From the NCBI GenBank assembly GCA_964543125.1, contig CAZIWX010000059.1:1-15086 (forward strand): 15,086 nt of DNA, given 5' to 3'. Each line of letters begins with the position of its first letter. Positions within the stretch are counted from its first letter, which is position 1. The DNA is from CAZIWX01 sp964543125. GTDB lineage: Bacteria; Fidelibacterota; UBA8477. The translations under genes and the position numbers were made by a program. The notes beneath the pieces were generated by a model, which was not told the origin of the DNA, did no database searches, and saw nothing but the letters and a program-made list of their open reading frames with translations. Positions 1 to 6,926 of this stretch are shown one piece after another.

Positions 1-990
1 ATAAGCGTGACCATCTTTGGAATTCTTGGAGATGATCTTTTCGGCGGTACGCAAGGCTGCTTTCCGATCATTCGTCGCCAAATACCCATTCGTCAACTGG
101 TACAACAAGTCCCCGTCAGCGGGTTTTAGTTTACTTAACTGAATTAAAACCTTAACCGCTTTGGTTGCGTTATCAGTCGAATTATAGGCATCTACCAAAC
201 GCCGCATAAGGTCTTCGTTATTCGGATACTTCTGGTGGGCCTGTTCCAGGACCACCAAGGCATCCCGGGTCATGTTTCGCTCAGTCAGCACGCCTACATA
301 CTCATTGATATACTGTAGATTACCCGGATCTTCCTCGTAGCGTGCTTTGACCATGTCAAAAATATCTTCACCGAGGGCGACCATGGCCTCACGGAGAATA
401 TTTTGGACATTTCGGTTATCCGGTTCTTTAGCGAGAATCTGTTGGGCCAATGTTTTAGCTTCCTCATAGCGAGCGCTCTGGAGGTAGTCATCAACCAATT
501 CTTCCGCCAGCTGAGTGTCCTCCGGATGGTACTTAAACAATTCAGCTTTCTCAGCCAGAACCCCATCCGTGTCACCCATTTTCTTCAAAGCATAAATCTT
601 ACTTTGGCGCAGGTAAGTGTCTTCCGGAATAAATTTCAAGCCTTCATCATAATAATAAATGGCTGAATCCAGCTGATTTAATTCACGAAAGCTGTTGCCC
701 ACATATACAAAGACATCTTTCGCCAGGTCTTCATCCACGCATTGCAATTCGAAGAGTTTATGATAATTCTTTAAGGCATCTTCGTAATTTTTGTTTTTAT
801 AGTACTCATTGGCAAAGCTGAGGAATTTCATGCACTCCCGCATATTGGCATTTTTCATGGAATCACGATGCGCCTTTTGGCGTATGGCTATTTCTTCCTC
901 GCTCATGGCGGAAGGTGGTTGGCAGGATGATAAGATCATCCCGGCTATAAGCATGCTGATGAAAATTAGTATCCAGACTCTGCCTCTCAT
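1..990 (-). CDS. TPR-repeat lipoprotein (3' part lies outside the window)
   Basis: The reading frame is open from an ATG at 990 to the window edge (330 codons, no stop), so the C-terminus is missing. The N-terminus is a lipoprotein signal: positively charged start, hydrophobic residues 5-19, then a lipobox LSSC with Cys23, followed by QPPSAMSEEE. The mature part is helical and made of tetratricopeptide-like units, at roughly residues 56-88, 94-127, 162-195, 259-291 and 294-327 (for example KNKNYEDALKNYHKLF and YEEAKTLAQQILAKEPDN). TPRs are protein-protein scaffolds, so an envelope adaptor role is inferred; no enzymatic domain is visible. The AAAGGGA stretch about 8 nt before the ATG supports this start. 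It begins 14 nt after the outer-membrane protein gene, so the two are probably co-transcribed. The exact partner is unknown. Confidence 0.85.
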   Translation of the reverse strand, partial: MRGRVWILIFISMLIAGMILSSCQPPSAMSEEEIAIRQKAHRDSMKNANMRECMKFLSFANEYYKNKNYEDALKNYHKLFELQCVDEDLAKDVFVYVGNSFRELNQLDSAIYYYDEGLKFIPEDTYLRQSKIYALKKMGDTDGVLAEKAELFKYHPEDTQLAEELVDDYLQSARYEEAKTLAQQILAKEPDNRNVQNILREAMVALGEDIFDMVKARYEEDPGNLQYINEYVGVLTERNMTRDALVVLEQAHQKYPNNEDLMRRLVDAYNSTDNATKAVKVLIQLSKLKPADGDLLYQLTNGYLATNDRKAALRTAEKIISKNSKDGHAY

Positions 991-1004
991 GAAGTGGTTC
1001 CCTT

Positions 1005-2231
1005 TCATCTTCGTTTAGCATTCGTAAACCAGAATTCACTGCTTTGAATACTGAGTTTCATATTCAGTAGTTTTTCTTCCGGATAGCCCGATACCCCCCC
1101 TCGTTTGCCATAACTAACTGATAAATCAATCCGACTACGATTTTGAGGAAGAGGAAACCCGAAACCTCCTGTCAAATAGGTCTCTCCAATATAAGAGTCG
1201 TTGGAAGGCGAGGCGTAGAAAATTTTATGGTAAAATCCCAATCGCCAGTCCGTCTTTTCTATTAGGTTGGAAGAGAAATAATCTTTGTGCTTATAAAGCA
1301 TTCCCAAATTAAACGAGGCTGAGCTGGTTACCTGCCAACCAGCGGGTTTGGTAAATAGATGATTATTCGAAAAAGCATCCTGGGTAAAAAATCTTTGGCT
1401 GAGACCCACGAGATAAAATAAGCGCTCATTCCGCTTGTATTGAATACCCATGGCGAGCTTAGCTGGCCAATCCGGTAATTTTTCCGAGAATGACAGGGTT
1501 TGAGCAGTTCCTCCGGAGGATAATTTTCCATCAAACATTGGTTTTTGAATCGGGATACTCGCAGTGAGCCCGTATAATATATCCTTACTTAAGCGGGTTT
1601 GGAGTCCAATCTGAATAAGTTCACCTCGCAAGTATCCGGCCAATTTTGAATTACTGGAAGTAACCAGGTTCGAGTAATACTGCGTTGATTCCCGGGCATA
1701 ATAGCCCGTAAGATGCTGCCATTTGACACCCACACTCCATTGGCTATTCACTTTAATTCCTGCACCCACGAATATTCCCCAGACACCGCCACTATTAATT
1801 ACATCCAAGCGCCGCGTGGAATCCACATCGCCGGAAAACCTACCCGCCATATCTGTGATAGGTTCGGTACCAATTGAGGCATATAACCGGCGGCCTAATG
1901 GCAAACCAAGCTGGATACGCGACCAGCGCTCAAATTGGCTGGTAACGGACGAACCGGTACCCTTGTAGATGGCACTTTGCGGCAGCATTTGCCAGCCCAG
2001 ATCGCCACCCAGTAAAAAGCGTACACTCTGCAAATCATGCCAGCCAGCCGGATTGGTGGGTAAAAAATTCAATGAATCATAAAGTGCGGTTGAGGCGAAA
2101 CCCAGTCCGGCTTCCACTGCTGATCCGTTTTCACGAAAATTTCCGTATCCAATCGCCTGAAGCAATGGTTGACCATACGCAATTTGCAGACTGAAAATTA
2201 GTATCGCGGGTAAATATATTTTTTTTAACAT
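1005..2231 (-). CDS. Outer-membrane beta-barrel protein (FadL/PorV-like)
   Basis: A 408-aa protein with a Sec signal peptide (MLKKIYLPAIL..., likely cut after QIAYG near residue 20). The mature part is rich in alternating polar/aromatic strands ending in aromatic residues, such as WSVGVKWQHLTGYY and RIDLSVSYGKRGG, which is typical of an outer-membrane beta-barrel. An early segment with asparagine-proline and glycine (LNFLPTNPAGW, about residues 56-66) resembles the 'NPA' motif found near the N-terminus of FadL- and PorV-type barrels of FCB bacteria. The C-terminus is also barrel-like, ending in EFWFTNAKRR. The substrate or partner cannot be read from the sequence. Its ATG shares one base with the TGA of the preceding lipoprotein gene (TGATG), indicating translational coupling. 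Family assignment is by pattern, not by alignment. Confidence 0.75.
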   Translation of the reverse strand: MLKKIYLPAILIFSLQIAYGQPLLQAIGYGNFRENGSAVEAGLGFASTALYDSLNFLPTNPAGWHDLQSVRFLLGGDLGWQMLPQSAIYKGTGSSVTSQFERWSRIQLGLPLGRRLYASIGTEPITDMAGRFSGDVDSTRRLDVINSGGVWGIFVGAGIKVNSQWSVGVKWQHLTGYYARESTQYYSNLVTSSNSKLAGYLRGELIQIGLQTRLSKDILYGLTASIPIQKPMFDGKLSSGGTAQTLSFSEKLPDWPAKLAMGIQYKRNERLFYLVGLSQRFFTQDAFSNNHLFTKPAGWQVTSSASFNLGMLYKHKDYFSSNLIEKTDWRLGFYHKIFYASPSNDSYIGETYLTGGFGFPLPQNRSRIDLSVSYGKRGGVSGYPEEKLLNMKLSIQSSEFWFTNAKRR

Positions 2232-3397
2232 CAGGGCGTCTCCACTCGGGCTGAATTAATAATGACCCACATGGACGAATCAGATAATGCCTGGCGCGGA
2301 AAGGCCAATAAATTCGGTGTAAATCCAGCATAATGTGATTTCACATAAAAAGAAATTACGGAATCCGGTGAAGCGACTGCTTCCGTTAAGGAGCTCGTCA
2401 CATTCAGTAAAGAATCGATATCACTCATGTAAAATGCAAAATCCAGCCGATTACATTCACAGGTATCGGCCTCCAATTGTTTGAATGTAAGTGTCAACCG
2501 CGGGGTCGTATCGGAGGTTGACATATTCTCCGGGTAAATTGAGGAAGCGGTTGGATCAGGATTAAAAATGACGGATGCTGAAAGTATATGTTGCAATAGA
2601 TGTTCAGTATCGAATAGCAGACTGTCAGCCCGAAAGCTGAATTTAATTTTCTGCGATCCCAAGGCCGAAACATAGGCATAATTCAGCGTATCTAACTCTT
2701 GGGGAACCCAGGCAAATACCGTTGCATCTGATAACACATACTGAACCACGGTATGCTCGGAAGTATCAGAGTCGGTGAAATGATAATTAATTAGCGGCGG
2801 GTAAGAAGTTTCCACTGAATAAAACCGTTGAATGAAATCACGGCGTGCTGTACTGAGGGTGAAGGTCATGGTTTTGCTGGTATCGTAGCGCAGCGTGCTA
2901 AAAACCGAATCCAGATTCAACGGAACCAGAAGTGAATCGTTTCCATCCTCAAAACTCAGTGGCACCGCTTGAACACTATCACCCCAAACCGAGGTCATGG
3001 GATCAGGCGTGACGCCGTTGACCCGTGAAAGTAATAAACTCCCTGTAGCCGGAGACGGTGCTCCAGGCGTTGCGGGGAACAGAAAATCTCGCTGAAATTC
3101 AATCCAGACACGATCAAAAGGAATACTATCGATGATGCTGGAATCGAGCAAAACCTTGAATTGTATCCCGGCCCGATACCCCGGCAAGTTTCCCACAAAC
3201 AATCGAGTCAGTGTGTTCCAGGCAACCGTGTCTCGTTCTGTCTGGATGTTTGTAATTGTCCTGAGGGTATCCACTCGCACAATAAATGGATTTTTTACCA
3301 CCTCCAAATTATTGATCGATTGGGGGTCTTCACATCCGGCCCAAACGATAATAAAAACAAATAAAACGGCTATCCAATTCCAACGCATGTATCGCAT
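2231..3397 (-). CDS. Lipoprotein of unknown family (DUF4270-like by context)
   Basis: A 388-aa secreted lipoprotein that I do not recognise by sequence. From the chosen start it has a short charged N-terminus (MRYMRW), a hydrophobic stretch at residues 8-20 and a lipobox WAGC with Cys22, followed by EDPQ. The rest looks beta-rich with many Asp/Ser/Thr and repeated phrases of the type 'DSVF', 'DSLLVP' and 'FDRVWIEF', as in modular extracellular beta-sandwich proteins. An ATG three codons upstream (3406) is possible, but AGGA at 3406-3409 sits 8 nt before the ATG at 3397, so this start is preferred. The stop overlaps the next gene's ATG. In Bacteroidota the short glycogen-synthase-like gene is, from memory, often beside a DUF4270 lipoprotein. 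The same position and general build suggest a distant counterpart, but this is inference. Confidence 0.75.
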   Translation of the reverse strand: MRYMRWNWIAVLFVFIIVWAGCEDPQSINNLEVVKNPFIVRVDTLRTITNIQTERDTVAWNTLTRLFVGNLPGYRAGIQFKVLLDSSIIDSIPFDRVWIEFQRDFLFPATPGAPSPATGSLLLSRVNGVTPDPMTSVWGDSVQAVPLSFEDGNDSLLVPLNLDSVFSTLRYDTSKTMTFTLSTARRDFIQRFYSVETSYPPLINYHFTDSDTSEHTVVQYVLSDATVFAWVPQELDTLNYAYVSALGSQKIKFSFRADSLLFDTEHLLQHILSASVIFNPDPTASSIYPENMSTSDTTPRLTLTFKQLEADTCECNRLDFAFYMSDIDSLLNVTSSLTEAVASPDSVISFYVKSHYAGFTPNLLAFPRQALSDSSMWVIINSARVETP

Positions 3398-3405
3398 GCA
3401 CGTCA

Positions 3406-3409
3406 TCCT
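3406..3409 (-). promoter_or_regulatory. Ribosome binding site deciding the lipoprotein start
   Basis: AGGA on the minus strand lies 8 nt upstream of the ATG at 3397. The farther ATG at 3406 overlaps this motif and would have no such site, and the ATG at 3388 is too far away (17 nt). Confidence 0.5.
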
Positions 3410-3417
3410 ATGTTCGG

Positions 3418-3438
3418 TTCAAGTTTAAAATACTTGAA
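3418..3438. repeat. Perfect inverted repeat, 7-bp arms with 7-bp loop
   Basis: TTCAAGT and ACTTGAA flank an AT-only 7-bp centre, between the stop of the glycogen-synthase-like gene and the start of the lipoprotein gene. No T-run follows on either strand, so it does not look like an intrinsic terminator. It could be an operator or an mRNA hairpin in the leader of the lipoprotein gene, or chance in AT-rich DNA. Confidence 0.4.
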
Positions 3439-3475
3439 ATTTGGTTCACCCATGTTTTTTGCGGGGGAAATAAAA

Positions 3476-4309
3476 TCAGACTTCGATATTAAAATATTCC
3501 TCAAACTGGGCACTTAATGCTCGCCATCCTTCTTCTGAATCTTCAACCAGTGAAAAGTGTTTGACCTCTTTATGTTCCTGCTTCAACGCAGCGCTCAGCT
3601 TTTGGTTCTTCTTGATCATTGATTTCACATCGGAACCCGGGAAAGAAATGGCCGTTATTTCGTCGGCATATTTGACTGCCAACCCCAGTAAATTATTTTC
3701 ATACCCCTTGGTTATTTTTGAATTCAGTCCCGCCATACTATAATGTTTTTCTTCTACCGGGCCCATTTCACGGGGGTTGATAATGTTTAAAACCGTCTTC
3801 ATATCCGCGAAAAATTCGTCTTCTTTGTACAATTCCTTCAACATGATCGGGACAATAGCAGAGGTCCAGTCATTGCAGAACAGATACTCCGGTTGCCAGT
3901 ATAAATAGGTTAAATTCTCGATGGCGCTTTTTCCGAAAAAGAAAAATTTCTCCGCATTACGTTGGTTAAAGCGGCCGGAAGGTACTTTATACAGACCTTT
4001 AGGGGTACTGCCAAAGTAGGGCAGGTAATCCAGAAAATATACTTGCACCTTGGTCCTGGGAACGAAAGCGGATTTTGCAGCACTGATCTGCCTTTTGCCC
4101 TTGAAATCCAGCTCGATCTCCCTCAAGCGAATCACCTCGCGGATCACATAACGCCGTTCACTGATAAAACCATACCTTGGGGTTATGATACGTAAATCTT
4201 GTTTTTTTTCGTTGAAAACCGCAGGGATTTTATTGGAAAACCGGGCTAATTCATAGGTCGCTGCAAATGGTTCGATTTCAGTCGTAAGGAAGTAGATGCG
4301 TCGGGACAT
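3476..4309 (-). CDS. Glycogen/starch-synthase-like N-terminal (GT5) domain, probably inactive
   Basis: A 277-aa protein matching only the first Rossmann domain of GT5 glycogen/starch synthase; full enzymes are about 470-500 aa and have a second GT-B domain, absent here. Family landmarks, in order: the first strand IYFLTTEIEPFA (5-16), corresponding to 'SEVAPFAKTGGL'; ITPRYG (42-47); VQVYFLD (88-94); FFFFGKSAIENL (122-133); CNDW (145-148), corresponding to 'HDW'; and KTVLNIIN (171-178), corresponding to 'TVFTIHN'. The ADP-glucose-binding KTGGL reads ATYEL (17-21), and the histidine of IHN is Ile177. Glucan synthesis is therefore unlikely; a binding or regulatory role is inferred. Short proteins of this kind are annotated as 'glycogen/starch synthase' in Bacteroidota. 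It starts 53 nt after the CpoB-like gene without a clear Shine-Dalgarno, and 78 nt separate it from the lipoprotein gene. No signal peptide, so presumably cytoplasmic. Confidence 0.8.
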   Translation of the reverse strand: MSRRIYFLTTEIEPFAATYELARFSNKIPAVFNEKKQDLRIITPRYGFISERRYVIREVIRLREIELDFKGKRQISAAKSAFVPRTKVQVYFLDYLPYFGSTPKGLYKVPSGRFNQRNAEKFFFFGKSAIENLTYLYWQPEYLFCNDWTSAIVPIMLKELYKEDEFFADMKTVLNIINPREMGPVEEKHYSMAGLNSKITKGYENNLLGLAVKYADEITAISFPGSDVKSMIKKNQKLSAALKQEHKEVKHFSLVEDSEEGWRALSAQFEEYFNIEV

Positions 4310-4362
4310 TAGGCATACAATCTATTGCAAAAAGGTTAATGATTAAGCGTGCGTAAGCTGAC

Positions 4363-5538
4363 CTATAATTTAGCCAAAATCTGTCGCGCTTTTTGGATAT
4401 AGTCGCTAGTAGGATAATCGGTCAGAAATTTTTGAAATTCAATGCGAGCCTGGGAAGCATTTCCCATGTTCAGGTAGCAATATCCGATTTTGAACTGGGC
4501 GGCATCCGATTTATTCGAATTAGGGAAATCGAAAACTTTTCGGAATTCAACCAGAGCCCGCTGGTAATTGTCCTGAGCATAATAGCTTTCGGCTATCCAA
4601 TACTCAGCATTATCAGCCAGATCGTTGTTCCGATCGGTAGCAATGAGAGTACTAAATGAACGGATTGCGTCATTATAATTCCCGTTCTGGTAGTTACTCA
4701 AAGCGTCAATGTAGAGCCGCTTGTATTCGGCCTCCGTCATACTGGGCCGGGCGGATGTAGCGGGTGCAGTATAATCGGATTGATAACCGCCGGTGGAGGG
4801 TGATGTAGCTGCCTGAGCCGGGGACATATTCATGATTTCATTGAATGAGTTGGTCAAGGACAGGATTTTATTCTCCAGCAGGACCAGCTGGCTAAGAATG
4901 TCATAAGTCGAGCTGTCTTGGGCTTGAATATGTTTTTGCAGTGTATTGATATCTTCCCCGAATTGGGCAATTTTGTCATTGGCTGACATTTCAAAATCAA
5001 CGTACTTATTCATGATACTGTCAATGGCTGCTGAGGGGCCGGCATCACTCAACGCAGTTTGTAAACTATCCAATTGTTTCCCCAGGGCGATAATTTTTCC
5101 TTGGTTAGCGGTCGTACCCGCTTGCAGCGTTTGAAATTGATCACTTAGTTTAGACTGGAGCGAATCCAATTGCTCGCGAAGCGTGGAATCCTTTGCCGAA
5201 CCGAGTTGAGCTTCAAGATTTGCAATTTTTGAAGTCATATCGTCTTTCAAAGAAAGCAGGTTGGCTTTGGTATCAGCCTGGAGTTTATACAGGTCTTCCA
5301 TGGTCTTATGATCTTCATCATAAGTATCCCGTAATCCCTTCATTTCTTTCTCGTATTCATCCAATTTCGCCTGCAAAAGGGCCGTTTTTTGTGAAGCGGA
5401 ATCTGCCGCTTCCCGGGAGCGGATCAAATCGGCTCTTAATTTAACCAATTCATCATTGGCTTGGGGAGTGCTGCCACTACAACCAAGAAATCCAACAACA
5501 ATGGCAAGTATTCCGATGAGTATAAGGCTGCGATTCAT
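4363..5538 (-). CDS. CpoB/YbgF-like lipoprotein with coiled coil and C-terminal TPRs
   Basis: A 391-aa protein resembling the cell-division coordinator CpoB (YbgF), which in E. coli links PBP1B and Tol-Pal activity in the periplasm. The N-terminus is a lipoprotein signal (hydrophobic 5-18, lipobox FLGC, Cys20), whereas classical CpoB is a soluble periplasmic protein. Residues about 28-235 are a long Leu/Lys/Glu/Asp-rich coiled coil with recurring LDSLQ units. Residues 238-266 are a Pro/Ser/Thr/Ala linker, and 268-391 hold about three TPRs with the YbgF pattern (YQNGNYNDAIRSF, AEYWIAESYYAQDNYQRAL, GYCYLNMGNASQARIEFQ). An in-frame ATG 29 codons upstream (5625) is rejected because GGGAGGGAG precedes the ATG at 5538 and the signal peptide begins there. 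It follows the rod-shape operon after a possible terminator and probably has its own promoter. No tol or pal genes are in the window. Confidence 0.82.
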   Translation of the reverse strand: MNRSLILIGILAIVVGFLGCSGSTPQANDELVKLRADLIRSREAADSASQKTALLQAKLDEYEKEMKGLRDTYDEDHKTMEDLYKLQADTKANLLSLKDDMTSKIANLEAQLGSAKDSTLREQLDSLQSKLSDQFQTLQAGTTANQGKIIALGKQLDSLQTALSDAGPSAAIDSIMNKYVDFEMSANDKIAQFGEDINTLQKHIQAQDSSTYDILSQLVLLENKILSLTNSFNEIMNMSPAQAATSPSTGGYQSDYTAPATSARPSMTEAEYKRLYIDALSNYQNGNYNDAIRSFSTLIATDRNNDLADNAEYWIAESYYAQDNYQRALVEFRKVFDFPNSNKSDAAQFKIGYCYLNMGNASQARIEFQKFLTDYPTSDYIQKARQILAKL

Positions 5539-5543
5539 GAAAA

Positions 5544-5553
5544 TCTCCCTCCC
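5544..5553 (-). promoter_or_regulatory. Strong ribosome binding site of the CpoB-like gene
   Basis: GGGAGGGAGA on the minus strand ends 5 nt before the ATG at 5538; the GGAGG core is 9 nt away. It is the strongest Shine-Dalgarno I noticed in the window and fixes this start over the in-frame ATG at 5625. Confidence 0.75.
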
Positions 5554-5588
5554 GAGATAAGGATTTTTCCTTCCATCAATATTTGACG

Positions 5589-5620
5589 CAAAATTTAACG
5601 GGTGAATGAAACTATCCAAA
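5589..5620 (-). promoter_or_regulatory. Possible Bacteroidota-type promoter for the CpoB-like gene
   Basis: On the minus strand, TTTG at 5617-5620 is followed 19 nt later by TAAATTTTG (5589-5597). Bacteroidota housekeeping promoters have a -33 TTTG and a -7 TAnnTTTG about 19-21 nt apart; this copy has one extra T in the -7 box. It lies between the possible rodA terminator and the start at 5538, leaving a leader of about 45 nt. Chance is quite possible in AT-rich DNA. Confidence 0.25.
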
Positions 5621-5639
5621 AACATTTTCCCGGCGTCTT

Positions 5640-5672
5640 TTAATTTAAAAACAAGGAATTATCGTTCCTTTT
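5640..5672 (-). terminator. Possible weak intrinsic terminator after rodA
   Basis: On the minus strand AAGGAA (5665-5670) pairs with TTCCTT (5653-5658) across a 6-nt loop, followed by GTTTTT and then an A/T-rich tract. It begins about 30 nt after the rodA stop. The stem has only two G-C pairs, so termination may be partial. Confidence 0.35.
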
Positions 5673-5702
5673 CAGGCTTCCGGCGGATCATTGTTTTAAG
5701 CT

Positions 5703-6923
5703 TTATTCCCTAGCCAGCGCATTTTGGGAAATCCCTAAAAGGAGAAAGCACCCTGACATAAAGGATCCGCCATAGCTCATGAAGGGCAACGGAACCCCGG
5801 TTACCGGCATTAGTCCAACAATCATTGCCAGGTTTACGAAAATATGAAATAAAAAGACCGCCGATGTTCCAAAAAGAATTAAGGAAGTATACCGTGTCTT
5901 TGCAGAGTAGGCGGTTGCGATCAAACGCATTATAAATATCATGAATATTGTGAGAATGCCGGCCACCGCGATGAAGCCGAATTCCTCTCCCATGACAGTC
6001 ATGATAAAATCAGTATGTTGCTCAGGTAAAAATTTCAGGTGAGTTTGCGTTCCCTGCCCCAGGCCTTTTCCAAACAGTCCTCCCGAGCCGAAGGCGGTCA
6101 TGGATTGGATCAATTGATATCCGGCGCCCAGGGGATCGGCATCCAGGTTAAACAAAGAGGAAATTCGTTGCTGCTGATAGGGCTTAAGCATGCTCCAAAA
6201 CGCATTGGTCAATCCACCGAGGAAAATATTGACTAGAAAATTCAACCCAGCGAACCAAAGCTTAGTGCGTCCCACATACAAGACCAATACCAGAATTGCC
6301 ATCCAGATAAAAAAGGTATAGATATTAAAAGCCGCTAACATGGAAATCAAGGGAGCTACCAGTAAAAAGAAATACAGCGGACGGATGCCGGCCCAAAACA
6401 ACATCGGCAGCAGAATAGCCATATAGACCAACGCGGTGCCCAAATCAGGCTGCAAAATCACGATGCCGGTAGGAATAATAACCATGATAAAAGGTGGGAT
6501 CACCTGCTTGAATTCCTGCAGGCGGCGGTGATGATCCGAAAAATATTTCGCCAGGACAACGACCATTACGATCTTCATATATTCCGAGGGCTGGAAATTA
6601 AAACCCCCGATCCGGAACCAACGGTGCGTGCCAGTACTATCCACCACCAGGAAAGTGCCCAATAAAGTTAATATTCCCAGGCCATACAGAATATAAGCCA
6701 AATTGAAGACTACCTTTTTGGGCATCAAGGCAACGCCAAAAAACAGGGCCAGTCCAATCAGGAACCAGATCAACTGGCGAATGAAATAATTCCGTTCCAA
6801 CACGACCTGTTGCTGAAGCCCGGTGCTATAGATACTTACCAATCCAACGCCGGACAGAATGATGGCCAATAAAAGTAAGATCCAGTCAAAATCCTTGAGT
6901 TGCTTTTGAAAAATATTTGACAT
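5703..6923 (-). CDS. rodA: Rod-shape SEDS glycosyltransferase RodA
   Basis: A 406-aa polytopic membrane protein of the SEDS family. RodA polymerises glycan strands from lipid II during cell elongation and works as a pair with PBP2. Multiple hydrophobic segments span the protein, the first at about 13-32. Family motifs are present: HRWFRIGGFNFQPSE (100-114), LQPDLGTA (157-164), FLPEQHTDF (298-306) containing the presumed catalytic Asp305 that corresponds to the essential Asp of characterised RodA proteins, and LPFMSYGGS (379-387) near the C-terminus. Length is normal for the family. The ATG at 6923 lies 3 nt after the mrdA stop, so translation of the two partners is probably coupled. It is the last gene of the rod-shape operon; a weak terminator-like hairpin follows. 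Confidence 0.96.
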   Translation of the reverse strand: MSNIFQKQLKDFDWILLLLAIILSGVGLVSIYSTGLQQQVVLERNYFIRQLIWFLIGLALFFGVALMPKKVVFNLAYILYGLGILTLLGTFLVVDSTGTHRWFRIGGFNFQPSEYMKIVMVVVLAKYFSDHHRRLQEFKQVIPPFIMVIIPTGIVILQPDLGTALVYMAILLPMLFWAGIRPLYFFLLVAPLISMLAAFNIYTFFIWMAILVLVLYVGRTKLWFAGLNFLVNIFLGGLTNAFWSMLKPYQQQRISSLFNLDADPLGAGYQLIQSMTAFGSGGLFGKGLGQGTQTHLKFLPEQHTDFIMTVMGEEFGFIAVAGILTIFMIFIMRLIATAYSAKTRYTSLILFGTSAVFLFHIFVNLAMIVGLMPVTGVPLPFMSYGGSFMSGCFLLLGISQNALARE

Positions 6924-6926
6924 GAT

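Noticed and set aside
5539..5625. Longer N-terminus for the CpoB-like protein starting at 5625
   Set aside because: The extra 29 residues precede a complete lipoprotein signal and include the non-coding leader; the strong ribosome binding site sits before the ATG at 5538.
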